Program-made: the position numbers and the translations under genes
Notes under the pieces: model-generated
Database searches by the model: none
What the model was told of the DNA's origin: nothing
Seen by the model: the letters and a program-made list of their open reading frames with translations, nothing else
Shown: positions 26,035 to 38,792 of the stretch, piece after piece
Layout: each line of letters starts with the position of its first letter
Position numbering within the stretch: position 1 is the first letter of the stretch
Assembly (NCBI GenBank): GCA_003254905.1
Contig: QANU01020707.1
Coordinates: forward strand, 62,001-126,000
Direction of reading: 5' to 3'
DNA length: 64,000 nucleotides
From: Nissolia schottii
Lineage: Eukaryota > Streptophyta > Magnoliopsida > Fabales > Fabaceae

Positions 26035-26444
26035 TGACATGCCACACCACTAATTGATATTTACCATCTGTAAATCACCAATTAGAACATCAAATCTCTA
26101 TTTATTCCCCTTATTACATCTACTTTCCACAAAATCATTCTCACTATTTCTTGATCTCTTTTTTTTTTTTTTTTTTTGCATACTGATCATTTTAGAAAAC
26201 ACATAGTGTGCACGATAAAAAAATCATCCTTATTATCCTTTGTGGTTTGAGATTTCACTTTTAGACACACAACTTCTGTAAAATATCATTTCTATCTGAT
26301 ATAATTATTTCCATCTCAACATTCAGTTATTTCTTTGGTTTGGTTTGGTTTTTTTTTTTGGGGTTTTTTTTTTTGGATAGAGAATACTTAAATTAAAATT
26401 TTAGCTTGATCCAAAAAAAACGGATGGATGAATAGAAAGGGTAA

Positions 26445-26546
26445 AGCCCAATTGGTTGGGCCCTAAGAGAGGCACGCAATCCAGCCCAATGAACCAGGAG
26501 CGAAAACCCTAACCTCGCTTCCATTCAATTTCGTTTCGTTTATAAA
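26445..26546 (+). promoter_or_regulatory. Telo-box and site II promoter elements of RPL35A
   Basis: The telo-box AAAACCCTAA lies at 26503-26512. Site II motifs (TGGGCY or its complement) lie at 26445-26450, 26457-26462 and 26483-26488. This pairing is the known signature of plant ribosomal-protein promoters and drives expression in dividing cells. A TATAAA at 26541-26546 is 90 bases before the start codon and is a plausible TATA box. Confidence 0.8.
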
Positions 26547-26635
26547 GAATCTTCGTAGCTGAGCTTGCCTTCTGCTTCTCTTCAACCTAGAAACCAGAAC
26601 GGAGGAGGCACTTGCTCGTATCATCTTCTTCAACC

Positions 26636-28005
26636 ATGGTTAAGGGACGCCAAGGAGAGCGTGTCAGGTTCGTTCACCGATCTAAATCTCTTCTACCATC
26701 CTATTTTCTCCCTCTTCCGTTTTTCATTAGTTTCAACCTGTTGTTGTGAGCAGCAGCCATACAGGGTTGAGTGTGTAAATGCTATAATGTGTAGCTGGAT
26801 TCGTGTGTACTTGATTTTTTTCATCGGTCCTTTTTTTTTTTAATTTGGATCTGCGGTCGTATATTTTCTTACATCTCTCTGTTTAGGGCTTAAATTACTT
26901 GACAAATTTTAGTGAAATGTTTATATGGCAGAAGATTCTTGATCTGTTAGATGAAGATTAGGGTTTAGGGCTTGTGTTTTGATTTGGATAATTTGTTAAG
27001 CTGGCTAAGTGAGGTTATGATGAACAATGCTGTATTAATTATCACAAGCAATATTGATGCGTGTGTATGGAAATTGAGAATTCTGGAGCTTTACTAATTT
27101 GATTTGATGCGTTTCTGCGTATGTATTAATTAATGTATTATCTTCTGACGGTTTAATATGTGCAATGACATTGTTTAAAAGTCGTGGTGGTTGTTTATAA
27201 GCTACAGAGCTACTTGGTCTGATCACGAAATCCATATCATGTTTTGTGATGTAGATGCGTTTGTCCACCGTCACCCCTTTTTTGTTTGTTAACTGCACCT
27301 GACAGTGAATTATTCATTTCTAAGGTAGATTTGTCTGAAAATTTGCTGACACTTCCATTCCTTTTTGTTGTTGTGTAACAGACTTTACGTCAGGGGTTCG
27401 ATCCTTGGATACAAGAGGTGCATTTTTTTTCCATCTGAATTAAAGTGTTTGGATACAACTTAAAGTGTTTTTTTTATTTGTTTTATTAAAAAAATGTTCT
27501 ACTCAAAATCTCTACTAAAAAAACATTTTTTATTATAAGTCAATCCAAACAAGCCATTAATCTTAATTTCAACCTATGGCTTATAATGAATATTTGTTCA
27601 GGTAGCTTGACTTATTTATGCTAAGATACTGGTAGTGTTGTTTCAGGTCCAAGTCAAACCAATACCCAAACACCTCTCTTATCCAAATCGAGGGAGTAAA
27701 CACCAAGGAAGAGGTTGCATGGTATGCTGGGAAGCGCATGGCATACATTTACAAAGCCAAGGTAAAGCAGAATGGTACCCACTATCGATGCATTTGGGGT
27801 AAGGTTATCAGGCCTCATGGTAACAGCGGCATAGTCCGTGCCAAGTTCAAGTCAAACCTGCCACCAAGATCAATGGTAATTTTCAGGGAATACAAATGAT
27901 TATTTTTTCTTAGTTGAGTTTTGTATGGCCTTCTGAGTGTTTTGGTTGTTGATGCATCTGCAGGGAGCAAGGGTTAGAGTCTTTATGTATCCAAGCAACA
28001 TATGA
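26636..28005 (+). CDS. RPL35A: 60S ribosomal protein L35a (eL33)
   Basis: Four coding exons (26636-26667, 27382-27417, 27647-27875, 27964-28005) encode 112 residues, the usual plant length. The protein starts [19 protein letters not shown], contains [28 protein letters not shown] and [18 protein letters not shown], and ends RVFMYPSNI. It is a structural protein of the large cytosolic ribosomal subunit. The first exon is only ten codons plus two bases, as is common for plant ribosomal-protein genes. One base after the stop, a donor (g|gtaaaa at 28007) opens a 1508-base intron in the 3' UTR, ending at the acceptor ttgcag at 29514. Promoter elements upstream support a highly expressed, growth-linked gene. 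Confidence 0.95.
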
Positions 28006-28284
28006 GGTAAAATTTTTGACTTTTTTCATGTGTTATTAGTTTTGGGTTCACAGATCCTATAGGTTTCTGATGTGGTTTGAACTTAGGAAATGCCTTGCCC
28101 ATATTTCGAATATATTATGTCAAATTAGCTTTCTAAAATGGTAGTGTTCTTCATATTTTGAAGTTGTCTCATCCATTTTAAAATAGTGGTACAAACAAGT
28201 GAAAGTAAACTTCATTAGCAGACGATATTAGGAAATCTTGTTTGAATTTAATATTGGTTTTATTTGTGTCATTGTCTCGAAAAT

Positions 28285-29145
28285 TAGCTGTTGATAAATT
28301 GCTAACAGTAATTCAATATCCTTCTTCAACTCCATTGTATTGTCTGCCTCATGTCTTACCACTTTTGTATTTCATAAATTAAAATAAATCCATCGATATC
28401 TTTCTGAACAAAGAAAATTGCACACAGTTCTTCTTGGGAACCTAGTTTTACAAACACAATTCTCAGGATTTTATTTGTGCATATAGCAAGTGGAAAACCT
28501 TTCTGATTGAGTCTTCTTCTCTATCCATGGAGATCTGCTTCAATGTAATTGGCTTACAGTCCAATCATTTTCCATACATAAATTGTTAATACATTAGTTG
28601 TTGATAAATTGCTGGCAATAACAGTAATTCAATCTCCTGTAACTCCATTGTATTGTCTGCCTTTGATTGAACTGTTTTTATTATTTCATATATTAAAATT
28701 AATCCATTGGTCTGTTTCTGTAGAAAGAAAATCGCACACAGTTCTTCTTGGGAACCTAGTTTCACAAACACAAATCCCAGGATTTTATCTGTGCGAATAG
28801 CAAGTAAAAAACCTTTCTGCTTGAGCACTCTCCTTTTATCATTGGAAATGTGCTCCAATGTAAATTGGCTTACAGTTAAATAGTTTTCCATTAAAAGTTG
28901 TTTTTATGCTTTGATTTAATTGCTTTTTTGCACACAGATCTTCTTGGGAACCTTGTTTTACCGACACAATTCCCAGGCTTTTTAGCTGTGCGTATAGCAA
29001 GTAATAAAACCTTTCTGCTTGAGCCCGCTCCTCTAATCCATGGAGATTTGCTCCAATGTAATTGGCTTACAGTTCAATGATTTGCTATATAAAATTTTTT
29101 ATGCTGTGATTTAACTGTTTCACATCTCTTTGGATCAATTTATTG
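28285..29145 (+). repeat. Threefold tandem repeat in the RPL35A 3' UTR intron
   Basis: A unit carrying 'gttcttcttgggaacctagtt', a 'gatttta..tgtgc.tatagcaagt' block and 'caatgta(a)attggcttacagt' occurs three times. The shared 'cacacag' starts at about 28421, 28735 and 28931. Copies 1 and 2 also share a leader (ttgataaattgct, 28291 and 28601). Copy 3 has a different leader, and a partial fourth start is visible at about 29090. Copies have diverged by substitutions and small indels. Confidence 0.85.
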
Positions 29146-29514
29146 TCTTAACTTTTTTTTTTTCAATTGCTGTTTGTTGATTGGTTCCCAAATATACTAT
29201 TTTTTTTGAGATTCTAGGCAGTCAATCGTGAATTCCAGATGTTGACCTTTAAATGATTTTAGACCAATGTTCTGATTGACAATTTTTTTTTTTAAAAACC
29301 TACTCTAGTCCTATGGTAATGTTCTATTCAATTATGTGATCTCCATGATGCTACATGTGGCCTCCATGATACTATCTTATCCGTTAGGTCAGTTTATTTG
29401 AGTAATTACTTAATCGAAACTTATTTTGAATTTACTAATTTTTCTCATTGCTGATATTGTACTTTAGAATAACTTGTGTAATTGTAATGATTTTTTTATG
29501 CTACTTTTTTGCAG

Positions 29515-29700
29515 ATTCTCTAGACCATATGTTGCCTTCAGAGAATGTGGGGCTAGGAGGAGTTTGCATTTCGAGTTAAATTTTGATGTCCTTCTTAGCT
29601 CTTGAGCAGAATAGTTTTCATTGTTTAGGATGGTGAATGAACCAGATGTTTCTTTTCTTACTTCTCATTGCTTTCGTTATTAATGAAAGATTTAATTTCA
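29515..29700 (+). other. 3' UTR exon of RPL35A
   Basis: Follows the acceptor ttgcag at 29509-29514 and is followed by an A-rich poly(A)-signal-like region (aatgaaagatttaa near 29681). The exact end is not visible. Confidence 0.55.
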
Positions 29701-32276
29701 ATTTCATAAATCTTTTTCCCCGCTTAACTGTTTCATATTAGGGTCAGTTTGAAGTGTCCCCATGAAATTGAAAGTGAATAATCCAAGCATAACGATCACA
29801 TAAAAACGTGTGCTAAATTATAGTATCCTTCATTTTTAATTTCAAGGGGTTACTAAACTTGTCGTAATTGGTTATGTTGGTTAATTTCGCTGTATCATTT
29901 GGCTGGCGAACTTAATTAATCTCTCAAGCTGATTTTATAAGGTCGTAATTTGTTATGGCATGGGGACATTTATGTCTGTTACATTGCCCAATGGTGAATA
30001 GGTTATTGATAACCAAAATTACACCTAATATTTGTGTAATTTTTTTACAAAGACTATGGTAGTTAGTGGTGGAAACAGGAAAGGTTGCTTGGAAGGGTCT
30101 TTTGCTCGGCTCGTTTGGCCTATTTACTAAGTTATACCAACACTTATAAAAAAAACTTTATTTTAGCTAATTAAGTTAAGGTCAAAGTCATAGGTTATAA
30201 GAAAGAAAAAGCCTAACAGAATCAAATTGAACATTAAAAATGTTAGCTCAAAAAGAAAATTAAATTTGGTCTTAATTCTATAATTTAGCCCTATATTTCT
30301 CATTCGATTGATACGTACGTTAGTATTATCATTTTCTACACATTTTCTTGTGTAATTTTACCGCATTTAAGTTGTCATTATAATATTTAGTTGTATTAAT
30401 TATTAATATTTTTTTAATCATATCACTTGGATATTTGTGTAGTAGTATTTTTTATTAGTTATTTTTATGATTTATCTTGTTTTATGTTTATTTTGAGCGA
30501 GTCAAATTTTGATTTTGAACTTAGATGGAATAATTTTGTCTAATATGGTTTAAAATAAGTTTGTCTCCTAATAAAATGCAAATTTTGATTTTTTATTGTA
30601 TTAATTTTTTTTAATTTGAGTCATGATAAATATTTTCTTTTTGTTTTAGCTCCTAACGTTAAGTTAGATGCATGTTTGGTTTAACTTGGTTTAACTATTT
30701 TTAACCCAATTATAATGGAATTTTGATAACGTTAAGTACTAAAACAACTAAAAAGATATTTATCAAGACTCAAATAAAAAAAAGTTGATAGGATATAAAA
30801 TTAAAATTTATAATTTATAAGGAGGAAAAATTATTTTTTTTTAAAAAAAATCTTCCTTATATCACATGTGAAATTGGGATTGGATGCATGCTTATAGGGA
30901 ATCCACGTCTGAAAGGCCGGCTAACGGGCTAATGACACATTTCAAGGCCACGTTCGGTTTCCTCAGAAAAATTGGATACTACTCCAATACATGACTTAAA
31001 GAGCAGAAAGGTTTGACCAAAATAAAAATCCCATTTTCTTAGTTGACCCCATAAGCCGTATAAATCTAATTATAAACCTTTATTGCCCGAATGAAAATGC
31101 ACGACACCCTTTCTTAGGAAATGTAATTCAACTTTAGCCAAACCTTAGTTAAACTTTATGTAACTAATAAGGAATGGGAAATCTGGCTTAGGTTGACATA
31201 ATTTCAGGAATCAATTGTGCATGCAATGTCCCCTACCTCATGATCGATTATTTCGGATTTCTTTTATAATATAGTCTTTGGTTTGGTGTGTGGTTGGGGA
31301 AGCAACAGAGCATGTGCCCTATGACCCTCTCCCACTGCATGAATTCAAAGACTGTTAATCCAAGCTTTGACTTTGCTCTTTATAATTTACACATGTTGCA
31401 TCGCATGTGTGAGGAGAAGGTGTAATGTGCACGACTTTAGGTGGCTCTGCACCTCCTCTCCTTCAATTCAATTCCTTGAAGAAGAAAAAATATTGGACCT
31501 AACCATAACCTAACAATGCTTTGACAGTTTACTGCTTTTCTTTTTCGTTTTTTTGGGTGTAAATGCGCATTTCTTAGTTTTGAAAATAACTTTATGAAAA
31601 TCCATCAAATTATAATATCTCATCAAATTAAATTTTTCGCACCAAAAAAAGTCGAAAGAATTTTAATTCATAAAATTGAATTCATACATTTATAGAAGGA
31701 AAAAAGTCAGCAGTATAAATGACCTCGTTTTTGTTTGGTCTGAAACATGATAAGTATCATGGTAACCTCACTAACCTATTCTTGCCGACATGTGGAAAAT
31801 AAACCTCGCAAACATATAATTAATTAATTATCATTCGAATATTCATATGCGAAAGATGACGGATGTAACCAGTTAATATCCTCATCTTATTAAACGTGGA
31901 CCTATCCTGTCTTAACACGTGGCTATCACAGTTAATATCAACTTTAATGGAGCGGGGCTAGATCGAGTAAATCATTAAATACTTAAATTATAAAAACTAT
32001 CAAATTTTATGATTTTTAATTTTGTTAAAAGTCAATTATAAGCATTGAAACAGACAGGGGAAATGACATTTTGATTTCTTATCAACCCTAATAATAGAGA
32101 GAATATCTTAGTTGTGTGTATACATTCAAGCAATGAAATTAAATTAGAAGGAAAAAAAACATTTTGATTTCTTATCTACACTAGTAGTAAATATAATATC
32201 TAAGTGTAAATGTCACATTGGTATCCAATTTATTTTCCATCTTTTATCTTTACATATTTCATAGATTAAACAAATT

Positions 32277-32354
32277 TTTTTATAGAAGTTTCTAATTTGT
32301 ATTTGGCACGCACGATTTTTATAGAAGTTTTTAATTTGGATTTGGCACGCACGA
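32277..32354. repeat. 39-bp tandem duplication
   Basis: The unit beginning tttttatagaagttt and ending ggcacgcacga is present at 32277-32315 and 32316-32354 with only a few substitutions, so it is fairly young. Confidence 0.9.
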
Positions 32355-32939
32355 CGTGTAACTTTGCTAATGTATATAAAAAAGGAAAATTAAAAACTAA
32401 ATTAATATTGAAAAACCATTTCACATTATAGGTGTAATGTTATTTGACATACAATAAAAATGAATTTTTTTCATCTCTGTTGTGTTTCTCACAAAATATT
32501 TTCGGGTTTCATTTTATTATTATTTTATTATACCATATAAATACACCTAAAAATAATGTGTTAAGGTGACAATTTGGACAATGAAACGCGAAGTAAGCAT
32601 TTGCTCTCAACTTTCATGTGAAGCCAAAGCAAGCAAAACGAGGAGTTGCATGTTATGCTATCTTTAGGACTCAGCGAACTATATTTTGGAGACTCTATAA
32701 GCAACTATTTTGCTTTAGGTTATTTAGTTGAATTTATATTAAGGATTTAATTTTATGTATTGTTAGCATAAAAATATTTTATATAAACATCTAATTATGT
32801 ATTTTTATATGACAAAAATGTTTTGACTCACATTTAATAATATATAATTTGGATTACAACATAAAATATTTTTACACAAGGTTAGCGCCTTGAGTAGTTT
32901 CGGAGGGCAATAGTCAACCCTAAAATTTCAAATTCTTTT

Positions 32940-32944
<5 letters not shown>

Positions 32945-32982
<38 letters not shown>
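32945..32982. repeat. (TA)n microsatellite
   Basis: An uninterrupted run of about 19 TA dinucleotides. Confidence 0.95.
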
Positions 32983-32986
<4 letters not shown>

Positions 32987-35787
32987 TGGCGCCCCTACTT
33001 TTCTTTTTTATATTTATACTAAAGAAAAAGTTAATTGAGTCCAATGACTCAATTCTATTATATCTCTGTTAATATTTTATCCCCCTCTTTTATTTTTTTT
33101 ATTGTTCTATTTAAATAAAAAATGAAATATTAGTGTATTCTCAATTTATTATTATCCTTTAACATAGTTGTGTGTAGTTGAAGTAGCTATAAATTGTATT
33201 GCATATTTTTTTTGTTTAGTTTCTAAGGGTGCATTGGTGAGTTGGGTTTATGAAAAAAAAGAAAGGAAAGGAAAGGGTTAGGGGTTAATTTTTTTTTCAT
33301 AAATTAAATTTTTTTTAGAAAACATTTTTTTGGAACAAAAAATCAGATTTTTTTTCAAAAAATAATTTTCCAAAAATAAAATCAAGAAACTTTTTTCAAT
33401 TTTTTTATAAATATATTTTTTAATAAATATTGTTTAAAAAATTCCAAAAATATTTTTTTTCTAAAAAGTATTTATTATGGTGGAAGGTAAATGTGTAAAA
33501 ATACATCACAAACTCTCAATTTTTCTTTCCATTCTCTATTTTGCACTCTCAAACAAGAAAAAAAAAACCCTCCAAATCCCTTCATTTCACCCTTCTTATC
33601 CTTTCCTTCCCCTCCTCTCTTCACTCCCACACACACCAAGATCTTAGATTGAATTGAAATAAAATTTTAAATTTACTTTTCTAAATTATAGACTTATCAT
33701 GGTATTCTATATTTTTTTGATAAAAATCTGAGTTTATTATTTGTGACATTTCAACCATTTGAGAACAATTATTGTTTTTAAAATTAACATGACGTGTATA
33801 TTTACATGTCTCTTGAGCTTTGATAGTGAAACGTGTATTTTTCTTCGATATATTATGATTTTTTTAAAATTTTTTGATAATTAAAAATTAAAATTGTTAT
33901 ATTATATTCTATGCATAAATTTAAGAGTTTTGTTAATAAATATATTTGTAACAAATATTCTAAGATCACTTTATTCTCAATTTTCCCCTTGATACTCTTT
34001 AGCATGTATACTGACTTATTTGTAAAAATCTAAATTCAATTATGATTTATGAGTGTAGCCCCCTACAATTTAGGTCTAGAACCGCCTTTGTTTTTACACC
34101 ATTGATATATTAAAATTAATCTCATTCCTTAATTATTGTAATTTGTATTTCTAAGCTAAAATTTTTGTAATGTTTGATTAATAATCCTAATCTAATTAAC
34201 GCAACTTAAAATTCATTATGGAAATGAAAAGGAGGTAATGTAAGCCAAAAAGAAAAAGATGTCATGGTTCAGTAAAGGTTCCAATCCATGCAAACTTGGT
34301 TGGGGCCCACCGAATTCAAGATACTAGAATTAATGTTTTGTGCATGAAGAGAGGTTTCCACTTCTCGTGGCAGCAGGAGTTTGCTGCACAAATTGCGCCA
34401 CACAGACAAGAAAACGTAGTAAGTAGAAAGCACAAGAGGCGGCGTTTAAGTTTAGACCACCCTCTTGTTCATGCGCCAAATGCGCTTCCCTTCCTTGTTT
34501 CTTACTACTAGTTATTTAAATCTCTCTCTCTTCTTTTTTTTTTTTTTTTTATTGGAGCATGTATCCTTTTTAATTTATTTTATTCCCTTACTTTCCTTTT
34601 TCGTAACACCCACCCCTTTTCTCATTACACATCTTTATATTATCACTGAATATTTTGTGTAGCATTGAAATTGAAATGTAATTAACTATATCTATCTGTA
34701 TTTAAAATTCAATTTCCCCCCCTCCTCTTATGCTCTTTCTCATGCATCTTATTCTCGTTTTTTTTCTCTGTCTTTTCTCTCTTCCTCTCCTTTCTCTCGT
34801 TTTTTTTTATTTCATTTTTTCGTTCTTCTTTTTGGCATTCCAGAAATTTTTGTTTTGGTCTATGTGAGTATAAGTTTATGTGAGAGTACCAAATTTTTTT
34901 TCTTTGTGTCTATTTTTGTCTTATTATTTGTTTCTATTTGTTTAAAATTTTATATATCTATTTTAAAATATTTACGTCTGATAGAGAATAAGTTCATGTG
35001 TTTATAGTGTGAGTGAAGAATAAAAGAGTGTGTGACAATTACTTTACTATTTAATGCAACGCGATTCCATTTTTATTGGATTTTTCATGCGAAAGATGTT
35101 TATATATCAATAATTCTTTAGTAAGGAGCTGAGTCATATATCACATATTAATTCAAAATGTTAAGTGTATTTATATTCTCATTATTCGAACTAACATTAT
35201 TCATTTTCATGTTCCCACAATATTAGCGAATTCAAATGGTAACATTAAAACTTTATTATTATTTTTTATATATATATATTGATGGCATTGAGCCCATGTC
35301 CCTCTCCACTGTGTCATTTCTAACGGCTTAGTATTAAAAATACATTATCATTATTATTTTATTGCTTGCACTTGTATCCGAACTTCATTATTAACAACAC
35401 TGATTAATTCAAGTCAAGGTGTTGTGTCCTACCAACACAAATTTTAAAATACTAAAATCAAATCAACGTCAGTTGTTTTTTCTAAAACAAAATTATGGCA
35501 AAATAAATTTTAAAAATGGAAGGATTACGACCAAATTAAATAATTTAGTTAATATATAAGAGGAAGGAAGAGAAGGTGGGGAGGTATTGAACGAGCTTCT
35601 CCCCTGCTGCTGCTGGCATCCACGTTTTATCCCCCTCCATTCCCCATTCCCCAATCCCCAATCCCCAATTCCAGATTCCAGAGGCACATATTGATTGCAA
35701 AGACTGGGCATGGAAGCATCATGAGGAAACCGCCAGCAGCACACGCGCATTTCCACCATCACTCCCAGATCCAGCCCTGATCCGAAA

Positions 35788-38700
35788 ATGAAGAACCCGA
35801 CCCGGTTATTCACGATCGGGCTGATATCGGCGTGGTACTCCTCCAACATCGGGGTGCTCCTCCTGAACAAGTACCTCCTCAGCAACTACGGCTTCAAGTA
35901 CCCCATCTTCCTCACCATGTGCCACATGACCGCCTGCTCCCTCCTCAGCTACGTCGCCATCGCCTGGCTCAACGTCGTGCCGCTCCAGACCATACGCTCC
36001 CGCCTCCAGTTCCTCAAGATCTCCGCCCTCAGCCTCGTCTTCTGCGTCTCCGTCGTCTTCGGCAACATCTCCCTTAGGTACCTCCCCGTCTCCTTCAACC
36101 AGGCCGTCGGCGCCACCACGCCCTTCTTCACCGCCGTCTTCGCTTACCTCATCACCTTCAAGAGGGAGGCCTGGATGACCTACGTCACGCTCATTCCGGT
36201 CGTTACCGGCGTCGTCATTGCCAGCGGGGTAACAGCCACGTGCTCATCCTCACACCCTATTATTCTTTTTATTTTCTTTAATTTTTAATTCATATTATTG
36301 GTTTTCCAACTAAACCTTCAGATTCCTCCCTAACAAGTGATAGTGTCGGTAAAGTTTGTACCTAACCTTCTGAAAATAGCAAATTCGTCCCCAAGGATGG
36401 CATTCTGTCTCAAATTTGAGGGATAGGGTGCTAACTTTGATGAATTTGATGAACAAATGTTAACTTGGGGTGAATTTGCTATTTTTTAAAGTTCAGGTAA
36501 TGAATTTGACCGACACTACCAAGGTTAGGTACGAATGTGAATTACTCTTGTTTTCTCCATTATTATTTTATATCTTTTGGTTTAAATCACAATTATCTAT
36601 AGTCTATGGAGTGTCGGTGCCTATTTTCGCAATGTTTTTATTTTTAGTTTTTGCATTTTAGGGCTTCTTTCTGTCTTTTCTCTTCTCTAAACTATCATTG
36701 GACTTAACTGCCACTATTCTGAGTTCACTGTATGGGTGAAGTGCTCCTTTTTGGTTGCTGATACCATGTTTGAAGGGAATAAGTAGAGAATAATTTTGAC
36801 CCAACCAAGCATTAGTTTTTGAATTTGACATGGCGTTTAGGATTTAAGTGTGTATTGTCTAAAATATGAAAATTTTGTTGATGATGGAAGTTAGGTACCA
36901 TGATATATATTTCCTTTTTGGATTTTATTTTATAATGCTTTATTGTTTGTTATGTAGCTTGTATGATCAGCAATTTTTTATTTTTTATCCGAAAAAGAAG
37001 AATATATGGTTGAGGTTTGTTTAAAAAGCAGGGGTAACACTGTTCTATATGACGTCTGATGCTGGATAACATGAAGGACATTCCAATTGCAAGTAGAAGC
37101 TTGTTTTGTTCATGTTGTGTTGTGTAACATTCGTTGTTTATCAGTAGACACACTATTTGATCATGGCTATTTTTGAAAAATACCAAAGTAGGAATTTTTT
37201 TCTCCAGTGACTATATGTGCTTTGATCAAATAGATCTTTTTTATTTTCTTGTATATTATTCAAGTGATGTTGATGAGTGAAAAATGAAGATACTCCATGG
37301 TTTCTGATGTATTTGTTCTTCTTTCTTTATCTTTCTTTGGTTATAGGGTGAGCCGAGCTTCCATTTATTTGGGTTCATAATATGTGTTGCAGCTACAGCT
37401 GCACGGGCCCTGAAATCAGTGTTACAGGGAATTTTGCTGTCTTCTGAAGGGTATGGATGAGAAGCATGCTATATTTTGTCTCTGTGTTTTGATTTGTTGT
37501 CGGGTAATGTTTCAAATTTGGGTACTAATATGTTCCTGTTTTGATATTAGAGAGAAGCTGAATTCAATGAACCTTCTCCTGTACATGGCTCCAATGGCTG
37601 TGGTTTTCCTTCTTCCTGCTACACTAATAATGGAAGAGAATGTGGTTGGCATTACGTTGGCTCTTGCCAGAGATGATGGGAAGATCATTTGGTATCTGCT
37701 ATTTAATTCAGCACTTGCGTATTTTGTGAACCTGACCAATTTCTTGGTCACAAAACACACCAGCGCCCTTACCCTTCAGGTATACATACCTCAAATTCAT
37801 ATATTCTTATGTCCTCTAAATTTAATTTTTTACTTTAACGGGCATATCTGATGTCTTATTAGTTGGAACATTAAATTTTTGTGGTTTTCATAAACTGAGT
37901 GTTTTTCTTGTTTTATTTTTTCATTTTATACGGTCTCTGATGCTGTTATTTGTCTGTGCGCGTGGGATTTCCTTTTCGCTAATTAATTTTTCTACCTGTC
38001 TTTTAGAATTGAATTCTTTGATAGCAAATTACCTGAAGTCATTTGACTTGTTAGATTGTTTTCTCAACATTCACGAGTGCTTCTACTAAGGAAAAAAAGG
38101 GAGGGGTGGGGGGGTGATTATCTTTCAAAGTAAGTCAATGCTCTTGAAAAAGCAGTTCAGGGGTTACCACTGAAATCTATTTTCTGGATCTCCAAAGCTA
38201 GTGCTAATGCAGTATTTTCAAACGCTGCTGTTGTGACTGTGAGCTCATAAGCGTTTGAGTTCATGACACTGAATTATTTGACTCAGATTTGCCGTCGGTG
38301 TTCACTGTTCTGTGAGTATCTGACATTCGAGGTGTAATTGATTCTGTTCATTAGATTTTCTCTGGCCAATGCGGCTACTTTGTGTGTGTCAAAATGATTA
38401 ATAGACACTCAAACGAGAGTTTTAGGAGTACATAGTGTTTGCCAAAGAAATGTTGATTTAAAACTTAGTTTCTATGCTGCTTCTCTCTAAGGGTGTGTAT
38501 ATTCATCATACACTGTTAGATTAGTGAAATGAGTGTGATCCAAATGAGGATAAGTTTATACCTTTTTCCCTATGTTCCAGTACTTGATATTAGCTTGGAG
38601 TGATTCGAGTCTTTAACAACTAATCTGAGAGTTTGCTTAATACAGGTACTTGGGAATGCTAAAGGGGCCGTAGCAGTAGTAGTTTCAATTCTAATATTTA

Positions 38701-38792
38701 GAAACCCAGTGTCAGTCACTGGAATGATGGGTTATTCGCTCACAGTCCTTGGAGTCATACTTTACAGTGAAGCCAAAAAGCGAAGCAAATGA
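35788..38792 (+). CDS. Nucleotide-sugar / triose-phosphate translocator family protein
   Basis: Four exons (35788-36228, 37347-37450, 37551-37779, 38646-38792) encode 306 residues with phases that close and GT-AG introns. The protein has about ten membrane helices and family motifs SWYSSN-type ([21 protein letters not shown]), [48 protein letters not shown] and a C-terminal lysine-rich SEAKKRSK. The last may be a dilysine-like ER/Golgi signal. It belongs to the KT/KD-type clade of plant NST/TPT proteins, Golgi antiporters that exchange nucleotide sugars for UMP or GMP; relatives carry UDP-sugars for wall polysaccharide synthesis. The exact substrate cannot be read here. Exon 1 is strikingly GC-rich at third positions compared with later exons. 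Intron 1 contains a foldback element. Confidence 0.92.
36330..36530. repeat. Foldback element in transporter intron 1
   Basis: The left arm (ctaacaagtgatagtgtcgg, from 36330) pairs with the reverse complement of the right arm (ctaaccttggtagtgtcgg, to 36530). Pairing continues through 'aatagcaaattc(g/a)(t/c)cccc'. It is about 200 bp and lies fully inside intron 36229-37346. Confidence 0.75.

Larger units (their letters stand above)
24761..26444. other. Intergenic region with short tandem duplications and a SINE
   Basis: No gene recognised. It contains a SINE (25000-25171) and two local tandem duplications listed separately, then AT-rich sequence up to the ribosomal-protein promoter. Confidence 0.5.
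29701..35787. other. Long gene-poor AT-rich region
   Basis: Six kilobases with no recognisable gene. It holds a 39-bp tandem duplication, a (TA)n tract and a pyrimidine-rich stretch (about 34690-34810). A GC-richer patch at 34290-34500 encodes no recognised protein. The last 250 bases are the leader of the next gene and include a 'ccccaat' short repeat (about 35641-35672). Confidence 0.5.

Noticed and set aside
34296-34511. A 71-codon open frame in a GC-richer patch
   Set aside because: No recognised similarity, and it sits alone in a 6-kb gene-poor region.
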